The position numbers were made by a program, and so were the translations under genes. Shown here one piece after another: positions 6,849 through 15,485 of a stretch of DNA of 64,000 nucleotides (its first letter is position 1; each line of letters starts with the position of its first letter). The stretch lies in contig NZ_CP102288.1 in assembly GCF_025151535.1 (NCBI RefSeq), forward strand, positions 377,501 to 441,500, given 5' to 3'. The notes under the pieces were generated by a model. It made no database searches. It saw only the letters and a list, made by a program, of their open reading frames with translations, and was not told where the DNA came from. This DNA comes from Segatella copri DSM 18205. GTDB lineage: Bacteria; Bacteroidota; Bacteroidia; Bacteroidales; Bacteroidaceae.

Positions 6849-6941
6849 GGGGAACAGCGATGGAATCGCTGGGGACGGGGGTACGAAGGGGGTTAGGCTT
6901 TTTTACCTTTTTACCTTTTTACTTTTTTACCTTTTTACCCT

Positions 6942-7322
6942 TTATTTCAATAACTTTTTGTAGTCCTTGTCAAATCCTTGAGGATGACGTCCGATGAAAA
7001 GAACATTGAGTAAGCAGTTGGCTGCCAGTTCTACATCATTGAGATCAGCGCCTTTGCCTTTTTTGACTTCCTTTCCCAGGCATACATCCCATGTGGACTG
7101 GAAACAGCTATCATTTGCTCCAACAAACATATCATTTGAGTCAGGATCTTCCATCAGTTCAAACTTGATAACCTTTTTGGATGTGATAGGTTGGATATTG
7201 CAAAGCATATCGAATGCTTTTTCAAAAATATCGCGATGCAACTGTGCATTTGGAAACATCACATTGACTGTTGGAAATATCTCTTCAAATTCAAACGACT
7301 GCAATAGCTGGTAGAGTTTCAT
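6942..7322 (-). CDS. Conserved hypothetical protein, 126 aa (DUF6557-like)
   Basis: I recognise this only as an uncharacterised Bacteroidales family; DUF6557 is a tentative name from memory. The protein is soluble and acidic, with an N-terminal 'KLYQLLQSFEFEEIFP' helix, a central beta-rich part containing 'STWDVCLGKEV' and a C-terminal helical 'DVELAANCLLNVLFIGRHP' block. There is no signal peptide. It lies just downstream of ribH with a 56-base gap and runs in the same direction, so readthrough from ribH is possible. Nothing in it suggests an enzyme active site. Confidence 0.6.
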   Translation of the reverse strand: MKLYQLLQSFEFEEIFPTVNVMFPNAQLHRDIFEKAFDMLCNIQPITSKKVIKFELMEDPDSNDMFVGANDSCFQSTWDVCLGKEVKKGKGADLNDVELAANCLLNVLFIGRHPQGFDKDYKKLLK

Positions 7323-7378
7323 ATGCTTATACCTTATTATATATATAACATTCAGTTTATCTACTCTCGTAGAGAAGA

Positions 7379-7855
7379 CTAGAACTTAGCCATCTTGATA
7401 GCATCTATAGCACACTCATCACCCTTGTTACCCAACTTGCCGCCACTACGATCCTTAGCTTGCTGCAGATCGTTGGTAGTCAAGAGACCATAGATAACAG
7501 GAATTTCCTGAGTAGCATTCAGACGTGCAATACCATAGGTAACACCCTCGCAGATGTAATCGAAGTGAGGAGTTTCACCACGTATCACACTACCTAAAAT
7601 GATGACTGCATCATAGCCGCCATTCAAAACCATTTGATGGGCTCCGTAGATAAGTTCAAAGCTGCCTGGAACAGTTTTCACATGGATATTCTCAGTGAGA
7701 GCTCCATGTTTTTCGAGTGTTTTTACTGCTCCATCGAGCAAAGCGCCCGTTATCTCAGGATTCCATTCTGCTACAACGATACCGAAGCACATGTTACTGG
7801 CGTCTGGTATTTTAGTAAAGTCGTATTCAGATAAATTATGAAGTGCTGTTGCCAT
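7379..7855 (-). CDS. ribH: 6,7-dimethyl-8-ribityllumazine synthase
   Basis: RibH condenses 5-amino-6-ribitylamino-uracil with dihydroxybutanone phosphate in riboflavin synthesis, usually as a cytosolic icosahedral or pentameric assembly. The 158-residue length is standard. Conserved blocks are present: '[11 protein letters not shown]' (63-73), '[16 protein letters not shown]' with the catalytic H97, and '[15 protein letters not shown]' near 120-135. The TPR protein gene lies 28 bases upstream on the same strand and is probably cotranscribed; the other riboflavin genes are not in the window. Confidence 0.95.
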   Translation of the reverse strand: MATALHNLSEYDFTKIPDASNMCFGIVVAEWNPEITGALLDGAVKTLEKHGALTENIHVKTVPGSFELIYGAHQMVLNGGYDAVIILGSVIRGETPHFDYICEGVTYGIARLNATQEIPVIYGLLTTNDLQQAKDRSGGKLGNKGDECAIDAIKMAKF

Positions 7856-7883
7856 ATTGATTTCGAATTGTTATCAGTACAGA

Positions 7884-8579
7884 TTAGTTAGAAGCGCGCT
7901 CGATGTACTTGTCGATTTCGCCACTCTGTACGAGCATAGCGTTAACATACTTCTTCTTAGCATCCTGATAAAGCTTCAAAGCCTCGTCTTTCTTACCCTG
8001 GCTTTCGAGAATCTCGCCAGCCTTGATAATGAATACAGGAGAAAGACTGTTGTTTGTACCATCGTCGGCCTTGCTGTCAGCCATAGAAGCAGCCTTCTTG
8101 AAAGCATCTACAGCCTTGTCGAGCTGGTTGAGATGCGCATAAGCATCACCTAAGGCAGCTTCAGCAGCAGGACTGATCATCTGGTCGTCTTCTGAAGAGA
8201 AAGATTCCAGACTTTTCTGAGCTTCTGCCCATTTGCCGAGGTTTGCATAGCAAAGACCAGCATAGAGGTTTGCCAGGTTACCTGCATCTGTGCTGCTGTA
8301 TTCGTCAGCAATCTTAGTAAAACCTACATAGCCTGCGCCATCACCCTTCAATGCCTGCTCATACATCTGGTTAGCAAAGTAGGTCTGACCCTTAGCAAGC
8401 ATAGTGCTAGCCTTGTCCTCACGAGGACCTGAGATCTGAGATACATAACCGAATACACCTGCAATGATAACAATGATAGCTACTACTGCAATGATAATTG
8501 CCTTCTTGTACTTCAAGAAGAAGGCCTCACGAATGTTTAGGCTCTCTGTTTCCTGAGCCTGTACGTTGTTGTTTGCCAT
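7884..8579 (-). CDS. Membrane-anchored tetratricopeptide repeat protein
   Basis: The 231-residue protein has a short cytosolic start, one membrane helix at about 27-50 ('AIIIAVVAIIVIIAGVFGYV') and a helical TPR-like remainder with recurring 'A..LG.AY...N..DKA..A' patterns at about 90-210. The layout is that of YfgM-type anchored TPR proteins, which assist folding at the Sec exit in other bacteria. That function is not shown here. It is upstream of ribH in the same direction. A minus-strand TAAATTTG at 8692-8699 could be its promoter, facing recF. Confidence 0.75.
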   Translation of the reverse strand: MANNNVQAQETESLNIREAFFLKYKKAIIIAVVAIIVIIAGVFGYVSQISGPREDKASTMLAKGQTYFANQMYEQALKGDGAGYVGFTKIADEYSSTDAGNLANLYAGLCYANLGKWAEAQKSLESFSSEDDQMISPAAEAALGDAYAHLNQLDKAVDAFKKAASMADSKADDGTNNSLSPVFIIKAGEILESQGKKDEALKLYQDAKKKYVNAMLVQSGEIDKYIERASN

Positions 8580-8739
8580 TTTTATTTTGCTTTTTTTATT
8601 ATTCTATACTTTACTTTTTAGTTTCCGGTTTAGGAGCAATCTGCTCAATAGAAAGTTAGCTTTCAAATTGTGGAATGCCGCTAAACTTCTGCAAATTTAC
8701 TCAATTTTATTCAATTATTGAAATTTCTAGCCTATTTTT

Positions 8740-8770
8740 TTTGTTTTTTCCTCTTTTTCTGCTAACTTTG
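8740..8770 (+). promoter_or_regulatory. recF promoter
   Basis: TTTG at 8740-8743 and TAACTTTG at 8763-8770, 19 bases apart. The position shows that the real recF start is the ATG at 8795, not one further upstream. Confidence 0.7.
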
Positions 8771-8794
8771 CACTATAAAAGCAGAAAAGAGACT

Positions 8795-9892
8795 ATGATT
8801 TTAAAGAATATTTCCATTATTAACTTTAAAAATATAAAGAGCGCCAATCTGGAGTTATCGCCCAAAATCAATTGTCTGATAGGACATAATGGCATGGGAA
8901 AGACTAATTTCCTTGATGCCATTTATTATCTCTCTTTCTGTAGGAGTGCCTATAATTCTATCGATTCACAGATTATTACTCATGATGAGCCTTTCTTTAT
9001 GCTGGAGGGAAATTATGATAATGATAAGGGGGAAATAGAGAATGTTTACTGTGGCATGAAACGGGGTACCAAGAAGCATTTCAAGAGAAACAAGAAGGAG
9101 TATAAGCGTCTTTCGCAACATATTGGGCTTATCCCTCTGATTCTGGTTTCTCCATCTGATGTTTCTCTGATAGAAGGAGGAAGTGAGGAGCGCAGAAAAC
9201 TGATGGATGTGGTCATCTCTCAGTATGATTACTCTTATATAGAGGCTTTGTCCAACTATAATAAGGCTTTGCAACAGAGAAATGCTTTGCTGAAAATGGA
9301 GGAGGAGCCTGATATTACGATACTGGAACTTTGGGAACAGCAGATGGCGAGTAATGGTGAATTGCTGTACCAGAAACGGCAGGCTTTCGTTGACGAACTG
9401 GTTCCGCTGTTTCAGCAGATTTATCAGCAGATTTCGGGTGATAAGGAGCAGGTCCGTCTTCACTATGTTTCTCATTGTCAGAGAGGTCCTTTGCTGGATG
9501 TTATCCAGCGCGACCGGTTTAAGGATCGTGCTGTAGGGTATTCTCTGCATGGTGTTCACCGTGATGATCTGGAGTTTTTGCTGGGTGATTATCCGATGAA
9601 GAGAGAGGGAAGCCAGGGGCAGAACAAAACTTTCGTGATTGCCCTGAAACTGGCTCAATTTACTTTCCTGCAGCGCACGAGTTCCAATACGCTTCCTTTG
9701 CTCCTCTTAGATGATATCTTCGATAAGTTGGATGCTCAGCGGGTTGAGGCTATTGTGAAACTGGTTGCCGGGGACCATTTCGGACAGATTTTTATTACGG
9801 ATACGAACCGTGATCATTTGGATAAGATTCTCCATAACATGCAGGGAGATCATACGATATTCTATGTAGAGAATGGGGAAATAATAAAGTAA
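8795..9892 (+). CDS. recF: DNA replication and repair protein RecF
   Basis: RecF is an SMC-like ATPase that with RecO and RecR loads RecA at single-strand gaps. The 365-residue product starts MILKNISIINFKNIK, the usual RecF opening. Walker A is at 30-37 (GHNGMGKT). A signature 'EGGSEERRKLMD' lies near 128, and the Walker B/D-loop 'LLLLDDIFDKLD' near 310. The ATG at 8795 is set by the promoter 25 bases upstream and by the family start; upstream residues in the same frame are hydrophobic noise. Three bases after its stop codon a 275-bp palindromic repeat begins, separating it from a DUF721 gene. Confidence 0.95.
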   Translation: MILKNISIINFKNIKSANLELSPKINCLIGHNGMGKTNFLDAIYYLSFCRSAYNSIDSQIITHDEPFFMLEGNYDNDKGEIENVYCGMKRGTKKHFKRNKKEYKRLSQHIGLIPLILVSPSDVSLIEGGSEERRKLMDVVISQYDYSYIEALSNYNKALQQRNALLKMEEEPDITILELWEQQMASNGELLYQKRQAFVDELVPLFQQIYQQISGDKEQVRLHYVSHCQRGPLLDVIQRDRFKDRAVGYSLHGVHRDDLEFLLGDYPMKREGSQGQNKTFVIALKLAQFTFLQRTSSNTLPLLLLDDIFDKLDAQRVEAIVKLVAGDHFGQIFITDTNRDHLDKILHNMQGDHTIFYVENGEIIK

Positions 9893-9895
9893 TTC

Positions 9896-10170
9896 AAGTT
9901 TCGCAAGTGGTTCAAGTACGGGCTGAAGGCCCAAAAGCTCCAGAAGCAGCACGCCCTGAAAGGGCAGAAGCTCCTAGCCCAGGGCATCGCCCTGGGTATA
10001 ATGGCAATCAGCAAGGCGCCCTGTAAGGGCAAAAGCTTTGTATATTGCCAGGTATTTGAAAGCTTTTGCCCTTACAGGGCGACAGGTTTTCGCCCATAAA
10101 CACCCAGGGCGATGCCCTGGGCTAGGAGCTTCTGCCCTTTCAGGGCGTGTGGGGCTTACTTGCGAAACTT
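9896..10170. repeat. Long palindromic dispersed repeat, copy B, with terminal inverted repeats
   Basis: The core 9950-10149 is nearly identical to the palindrome at 4209-4408. The outermost 12 bases, 'aagtttcgcaag' (9896-9907) and 'cttgcgaaactt' (10159-10170), are perfect inverted repeats. It begins 3 bases after the recF stop and ends 44 bases before the DUF721 gene, so it sits between two genes likely to be cotranscribed. It accounts for nearly all of the 322-base gap. Confidence 0.8.
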
Positions 10171-10214
10171 CAGTAAAGTAGTAAACTAAAGGTTTCCCTT
10201 AAAATTTTGAGAAT

Positions 10215-10505
10215 ATGTTTAAAAGAAAAGTTAAGTCAATAGCAGAACTCTTGCCCGAATTTCTGAGAAAGGAAGGCTTGGAAACTCCTTTACAGCAGAA
10301 ACGCCTGATCATGAGTTGGGATTCTGTAGTAGGGGAAAATATTGCTGCATATTGTGGTGAGAAGTTTATCAAGAACCAGACTCTCTATGTAAAGATAGAG
10401 AATGCTGCATTGAGGGCTGACCTCACGATGAGCCGTGCTACCCTTGTTCGCCGTTTGAATGAACAGGTTGGTGCACAGGTTATTGCAGATATACGCTTTT
10501 ATTAA
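10215..10505 (+). CDS. DUF721 / DciA-like protein, 96 aa
   Basis: The small protein matches the DUF721 fold: 'LPEFLRKEGLETPLQQKRLIMSWD' at the start, a central 'VVGENIAAY' and the 'LYVKIENAALRADLTMSR' KH-like part. In other bacteria DUF721 proteins (DciA) help load the replicative helicase, which fits its place after recF. No separate promoter is obvious. The spacing from recF is enlarged by the palindromic element. No stem with a T-run is visible after the stop, and the convergent folate gene ends 19 bases away. Confidence 0.8.
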   Translation: MFKRKVKSIAELLPEFLRKEGLETPLQQKRLIMSWDSVVGENIAAYCGEKFIKNQTLYVKIENAALRADLTMSRATLVRRLNEQVGAQVIADIRFY

Positions 10506-10523
10506 TATTCCCCGCTCTATATG

Positions 10524-11069
10524 CTATATGATTTCGTCCATGCATATATCTGTAGGGGTAACAGGAAGGAGTCCTTCCTCTGTTATCTTCTGGAAGTCGA
10601 AACAGATTCCTATTTTGTATGTATGTGGAATCTGGGCAAGAAATCTGTCGTAATAGCCTTTTCCTCTTCCTAACCGGTTGCCTTTCATATCGAAACTCAT
10701 ACCTGGGATTACGGCAAGTTCTATCTCAGGATATTTCTCTTCCGGATAAATCTTGCCTTTCGGTTCAAGTATATGATAGGCTCCTTCCTTCAGGTCTTGA
10801 ACTCCGGTATATTCTCTCAGTTCCATATTCGTATCGTCCAGCACAACGGGCAGTATTACCCGTTTTCCCCTGGAAACAAGTTGGTCTATATAATGATGGG
10901 TGTCCACTTCATCAGGAAGCGAATAGTACATCAGTATGGTTTGGGCATTCTGAAGATGCGGGTTGGAATCTAAACGTGATAATACAGAAAGCGACAGTTC
11001 CTCAAGTTGTCTTGAGGAATACTGTCGCTTTCTGTCTTTTATGATTTTTCTTAATTCTTTCTTGTCCAT
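10524..11069 (-). CDS. 5-formyltetrahydrofolate cyclo-ligase
   Basis: This enzyme (MTHFS, YgfA type) converts 5-formyl-THF to 5,10-methenyl-THF with ATP. Length (181 aa) is normal. The N-terminal 'KKELRKIIKDRKRQ' helix, the central 'YYSLPDEVDT' and the ATP-site block 'PGMSFDMKGNRLGRGKGYYDRFL' (seen in two halves around residue 130) are all present. Only 3 bases separate it from the S41 protease upstream, so the two are cotranscribed. A 22-bp hairpin lies inside codons 12-28, which is unusual for coding DNA. Confidence 0.9.
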   Translation of the reverse strand: MDKKELRKIIKDRKRQYSSRQLEELSLSVLSRLDSNPHLQNAQTILMYYSLPDEVDTHHYIDQLVSRGKRVILPVVLDDTNMELREYTGVQDLKEGAYHILEPKGKIYPEEKYPEIELAVIPGMSFDMKGNRLGRGKGYYDRFLAQIPHTYKIGICFDFQKITEEGLLPVTPTDICMDEII

Positions 11070-11072
11070 GCC

Positions 11073-12806
11073 TTAAGCATTTGCTATCATACAATTATTA
11101 TGGTGTAAGGAAGAATAGTTGTAGGGCGTATTCGCCATAGCTATCTTTTCTTTCTTCGCTGCGCCTTTTTTGGCAGGCTCTGGTTTCTTTGGAAATGCTG
11201 CATGGTTCTCAAATACATCCAGCGTCTTTTTGATGACTGGATCATCAAGATTGATGTATTGGGTCCATGCCTGCTCGTCCAACATATTGTAGATGATACG
11301 GCTGTCGATGACACGGTCTAATAGTTTGTGTGATTTCTTGATTAAAAGATTTCTACGTTTCAAACCATGTTTATCGGCATAGCTGACAAACTTTTCAACC
11401 ATGTCCTGACTGTCAAGATAATCGGCAAGTTCCATCATCTCCTTGAAGTTGTTCAACTTCGGACGGTTATCGTCTGTATAAGTGAAGGCAAACTGCAAGA
11501 TGAGACCACTCAGGCTAGCCTCCTTGAAATAGGATGTCATGCCGAGCGTATCTTCAGGAACAAAGATGTCTGGGGTGATACCACCTCCGCCATAGACAAT
11601 ACGGCCGTTATCTGTATGATAAGCTGGTCCTGTATGCTTGATGCTATCCTGTGAGAAGAACTCTCCGTGCTGATATCTGTCGAGCAAGTCTTGCTCATAA
11701 TCCTTGTCATCGCCCAGCGTATATGGCTTCTGGATGCATCTTCCTGAAGGAGTATAGTAACGCGCAATGGTCAGACGGATGAGGCTGTGGTCAGGGAATT
11801 CTATCTGTTGCTGAACCAGTCCCTTACCAAACGAGCGTCGTCCGATGATGGTAGCACGGTCATTATCCTGCATGGCACCCGCAAAAATTTCTGCAGATGA
11901 TGCAGAACCTTCATTGATGAGAACTACCATCGGAATCTTCTGGTAGGCACCCTTACCGTCACTCATATAGTTATGTCTAGGCGATTTGCGTCCCTGTGTG
12001 TAAACGATGAGCTTCTTGTCTGGCAAGAATTCGTTTGCCATGTTTACTGCAGCCGTCAGGTAACCACCTGAGTTATCACGAAGGTCAATACAGAGGTTGG
12101 TGAATCCCTGCTGTGAGAGTTTGGCCAGAGCAATCAGCATTTCCGGATAGGTGTTCTCGCCAAAGTTCTTGATACGGATATAGCCAGTCTTATCGTTAAG
12201 CATGTAAGCTGCTGTAACACTCTTTGTCGGTATTTCACCTCGGGTTACGGTAAAGGTCTGAACCTTCTTGCTTCCATATCGTATAACTCCGATTTTCACC
12301 TTGGTATCCTTTGGACCCTTCAGGCGATGCATTGCCTCCTGATTGGTTACAATCTTGCCAACAAAAGGTTTGCCGTCTACGGCTACAATCTTGTCTCCTG
12401 CCAAAAGTCCGGCTTTCTCGGCAGGACCATTCTGTATCACATTCTGTACATGAATCGTATCTTGGCGGATGACAAACTCTATGCCTACACCCGAGAAAGA
12501 TCCTTTCAGATCGTCGGTGGCCTGAGCTGCGTCTTTAGCACTGATATATACGGAATGTGGATCCAGTTCTGCTAAAATCTGTGGAATTGCCTTATCTACC
12601 AGCGAGTCGATGTTCACGGCATCTACATATTGGTCATCAATAAGATGGAGCAGGTTGTTCAGACGGTTGCTTCCACTATTGATAACGTTGAGGCGATTTC
12701 CAGAGAAATGGTTGGAAAAGAATGTTCCGATGATAATACCTATCACAACACAGAATGCCATGATGAATGGCATAAAGCGGTTGGTCTTATTCTTACTCAT
12801 GTTCAT
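11073..12806 (-). CDS. S41 family C-terminal processing peptidase
   Basis: A periplasmic or membrane-tethered serine protease of the CtpA/Prc group. One uncleaved membrane helix (about 12-32) anchors it. A PDZ domain at about 95-180 has 'GVGIEF' and 'AGLLAGDKIVAVDG'. The S41 domain follows, with the catalytic serine in 'EGSASSAEIFAG' and lysine in 'RRSFGKGLVQQ'. The C-terminal 170 residues are a helical extension. Starts at codon 1 or 3 are equally good. It lies 3 bases before the cyclo-ligase and 39 bases after dCMP deaminase on the same strand. The substrate is unknown. Confidence 0.9.
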   Translation of the reverse strand: MNMSKNKTNRFMPFIMAFCVVIGIIIGTFFSNHFSGNRLNVINSGSNRLNNLLHLIDDQYVDAVNIDSLVDKAIPQILAELDPHSVYISAKDAAQATDDLKGSFSGVGIEFVIRQDTIHVQNVIQNGPAEKAGLLAGDKIVAVDGKPFVGKIVTNQEAMHRLKGPKDTKVKIGVIRYGSKKVQTFTVTRGEIPTKSVTAAYMLNDKTGYIRIKNFGENTYPEMLIALAKLSQQGFTNLCIDLRDNSGGYLTAAVNMANEFLPDKKLIVYTQGRKSPRHNYMSDGKGAYQKIPMVVLINEGSASSAEIFAGAMQDNDRATIIGRRSFGKGLVQQQIEFPDHSLIRLTIARYYTPSGRCIQKPYTLGDDKDYEQDLLDRYQHGEFFSQDSIKHTGPAYHTDNGRIVYGGGGITPDIFVPEDTLGMTSYFKEASLSGLILQFAFTYTDDNRPKLNNFKEMMELADYLDSQDMVEKFVSYADKHGLKRRNLLIKKSHKLLDRVIDSRIIYNMLDEQAWTQYINLDDPVIKKTLDVFENHAAFPKKPEPAKKGAAKKEKIAMANTPYNYSSLHHNNCMIANA

Positions 12807-12845
12807 AACAATTCTCTTTTTACTAACGTTTTATCTATCTTATCT

Positions 12846-13298
12846 CTAATCTTCTACAGAAGATGTCTTTTCATCAGGATTGAGGTATTCTACCTTGATT
12901 CCTGCCCGTTGCATCAGTTTGATACCATCGTCCAGACGGTATTTCTCTGCATATACAACACGCTTGATGCCCGACTGTATGATCAGTTTGGCACATTCTA
13001 TACATGGAGAGGCGGTGACGTAAAGCGTACTTCCCTCACTGTTATTGCTGCTGCGAGCCAGTTTCGTAATAGCATTAGCCTCCGCATGGAGAACGTATGG
13101 CTTGGTTACGTTGTTATCCTCACAGACATTTTCAAATCCGCTCGGTGTACCGTTGTAGCCATCACTGATAATCATTTTATCTTTTACAACCAGTGCACCT
13201 ACCTGTCGGCGTTTGCAATAGCTGTTTTCAGCCCATATACGTGCCATTCGCAAATAGCGAAGGTCGAGCTTGGTTTGTTTGGAAAGTTCGTTTGCCAT
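12846..13298 (-). CDS. dCMP deaminase family protein
   Basis: The enzyme makes dUMP from dCMP, a route to thymidylate, fitting the presence of thyX in the window. Zinc-binding residues of the cytidine deaminase fold are H71 and E73 (HAEANAI) and C99/C102 (PCIEC). The start at 13298 yields MANELSKQTKLDLRYL and a normal 150-residue length; longer frames run into the peptidase gene. It starts 4 bases after the M3 peptidase stop, so the genes are probably coupled. Confidence 0.9.
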   Translation of the reverse strand: MANELSKQTKLDLRYLRMARIWAENSYCKRRQVGALVVKDKMIISDGYNGTPSGFENVCEDNNVTKPYVLHAEANAITKLARSSNNSEGSTLYVTASPCIECAKLIIQSGIKRVVYAEKYRLDDGIKLMQRAGIKVEYLNPDEKTSSVED

Positions 13299-13302
13299 CC
13301 TC

Positions 13303-15390
13303 TTATCCTTTATGTTGTACCTTGATTTCGTTACGTTCCAGCAGTGCATCGATGGTTGGCTCTTGTCCACGGAACCGTTTGTAGAGAACCATAGGATGCT
13401 CTGTTCCACCCTTAGAGAGTACGTTGTCACGGAAACTTTGAGCAGTCTTCTGGTCGAAGATTCCATTCTTCTTGAATACACTGAAAGCATCAGCATCCAA
13501 TACTTCTGCCCATTTGTAGCTATAATATCCTGCGGCATAACCTCCTGCCATGATGTGGGAGAACTGTACGGTCATACAGGTTTCCTGCAACTGTGGCAAT
13601 ATCATCGCCTTTTTCCAGGCTTCCTTTTCATAAGGCATGATGTCGGCAGTAAATTCTTTCTCTTGGGTGTAGTATGCCATGTCAAGCAATCCGAAACTTA
13701 CCTGGCGCAAGCAAGCGTAGGCTGCCATGAAGTTGCGACTCTTCATGATGCGCTCTATGAGTTCATCTGGCAATGGTTCACCTGTCTGATAGTGGAAGGC
13801 AAATGTACGGAGAAAATCTTTCTCTATTGCATAATTCTCCATAAACTGTGATGGCAATTCTACGAAGTCCCACCATACGTTGGTTCCCGAAAGACTCTCG
13901 AAGCGGGTATTGGCAAACATGCCGTGCAGACTGTGACCAAACTCATGGAGGAAGGTTTCTACTTCTCCTAATGTCAAGAGAGCAGGCTTTTCCTCTGTTG
14001 GCTTGGTAAAGTTCATTACCACACTTACGTGAGGACGTATGTTTTTGCCCTTATGGTCTATCCACTGTCCCTGGAACTCTGTCATCCAGGCACCTCCTTG
14101 CTTGCCCTTGCGAGGGAAGAAGTCGGCATAGAATACAGCCAGATAGCTTCCGTCTTTATCAAATACCTCGTATGCCTTGACGTCTGGGTGGTATACCGGT
14201 ATCTCTTTGTTCTCCTTAAAGGTGATGCCATACAGCTTGTTGGCGAGGCCGAACACACCGTCTATCACTTTGTCCAGCTGGAAATAAGGGCGAAGCATTT
14301 CTGCATCGAGATTATATTTCTCCATCTGGAGTTTATGAGAATAGAAGCCGAAATCCCATGGTTTCATTTCGAAATCTTTACCCTCCAGCTTCTTGGCAAG
14401 GGCTTCCACTTCTTTCGCTTCCTTTTCTGCCGTTGGCTTATAAGCCTCTATCAGGTCGTTGAGAAGTTTATATACATTTTCTGTATTGCTTGCCATACGA
14501 TGGCGAAGAACATAGTCGGCATAGGTTTCGAAACCGAGTAACTGGGCGAGTTCTCTGCGCAGGTTTACCAGTCGTTTGCAGATTTCCAGGTTGTTCTGCT
14601 CGTTATCATGGGTACATACCGTATTGCGTGCCATATACATCTGTTTGCGGAGCTCACGCTGGGTAGAGTAGGTCATAAATGGAGAATAACTTGGATAATC
14701 GAGTGTAAAGATCCAGCCTTCTTTTTCCTGCTCTTTGGCGGTATGCGCAGCGGCAGCTTTTGCTGTTTCTGGAAGTCCGTCGAGCTGAGCTTCGTCAGTG
14801 ATATGGAGTGTAAAAGCCTTGTTTTCTTTTAAGAGATTCTGTGAGAACTGCAGAGTGAGCATACTGGCTTCTTCTGTAAGTTTGCGAAGTTTCTCTTTAC
14901 CTTCTTCATCTAAGAGTGCACCGCTGCGTACGAATCCGTCATAGCTGGTGTCCAGAAGCATTTTCTCTTCAGGAGTTAGTTCTCTGTTGGGATGATCGTG
15001 AACGAACTTGATGCGCTCGAAGAGTTTCTTGTTCAGCGTGATGTCATTTGCGTGCTTGGTGAGAATCGGACTCATCTTCTGCGCAATCTCTTCCATCTCA
15101 TCGCAGGTTTCAGCACTCATCATGCAAGAGAAAACGTTAGATACACGGCTCAAGAGGTCGTAATAGTGTTCGCCCTTATCGGGATCAACTCTTGCAATGG
15201 TATTCTCAAAGGTTGGTTCTGCCGGATCGTTTACAATCTTGTCTGTAGCCTCGTCATCACGGCGGATTCCCTCCATGAATGCTGGCTCATAATCTTCGAG
15301 ACGGATTCGTTCGAATGGTACTGTATCGTGCGGTGTATTGTAAGGCACGAAGAATGGGTTGGTTCTATTCTGTATTGTATTGTCTTGCAT
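13303..15390 (-). CDS. M3 family peptidyl-dipeptidase (Dcp-like)
   Basis: The 695-residue zinc metallopeptidase carries 'FLHEFGHSLHGMF' near residue 480, the HExxH motif of the M3 family, with the downstream glutamate in 'WWDFVELPSQFMENY'. Length and the ending match Dcp/oligopeptidase A. There is no signal peptide, so cytosolic peptide turnover is likely. I took ATG 15390 (MQDNTIQNR) because a TAACTTTG box at 15409-15416 on the minus strand lies just upstream; an in-frame ATG at 15420 would precede it. dCMP deaminase follows 4 bases after its stop. Confidence 0.9.
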   Translation of the reverse strand: MQDNTIQNRTNPFFVPYNTPHDTVPFERIRLEDYEPAFMEGIRRDDEATDKIVNDPAEPTFENTIARVDPDKGEHYYDLLSRVSNVFSCMMSAETCDEMEEIAQKMSPILTKHANDITLNKKLFERIKFVHDHPNRELTPEEKMLLDTSYDGFVRSGALLDEEGKEKLRKLTEEASMLTLQFSQNLLKENKAFTLHITDEAQLDGLPETAKAAAAHTAKEQEKEGWIFTLDYPSYSPFMTYSTQRELRKQMYMARNTVCTHDNEQNNLEICKRLVNLRRELAQLLGFETYADYVLRHRMASNTENVYKLLNDLIEAYKPTAEKEAKEVEALAKKLEGKDFEMKPWDFGFYSHKLQMEKYNLDAEMLRPYFQLDKVIDGVFGLANKLYGITFKENKEIPVYHPDVKAYEVFDKDGSYLAVFYADFFPRKGKQGGAWMTEFQGQWIDHKGKNIRPHVSVVMNFTKPTEEKPALLTLGEVETFLHEFGHSLHGMFANTRFESLSGTNVWWDFVELPSQFMENYAIEKDFLRTFAFHYQTGEPLPDELIERIMKSRNFMAAYACLRQVSFGLLDMAYYTQEKEFTADIMPYEKEAWKKAMILPQLQETCMTVQFSHIMAGGYAAGYYSYKWAEVLDADAFSVFKKNGIFDQKTAQSFRDNVLSKGGTEHPMVLYKRFRGQEPTIDALLERNEIKVQHKG

Positions 15391-15485
15391 ATTGTTACTT
15401 TTTAGCTGCAAAGTTAGCAAAAAAATGCCTTATTGCCTTGATAATAAACGTTTTTAACTTATATTTATCGGTCGTTATACTTTCT

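Noticed and set aside
8675-8794. N-terminal extension of recF
   Set aside because: The recF promoter lies inside it and the residues are hydrophobic and unlike RecF.
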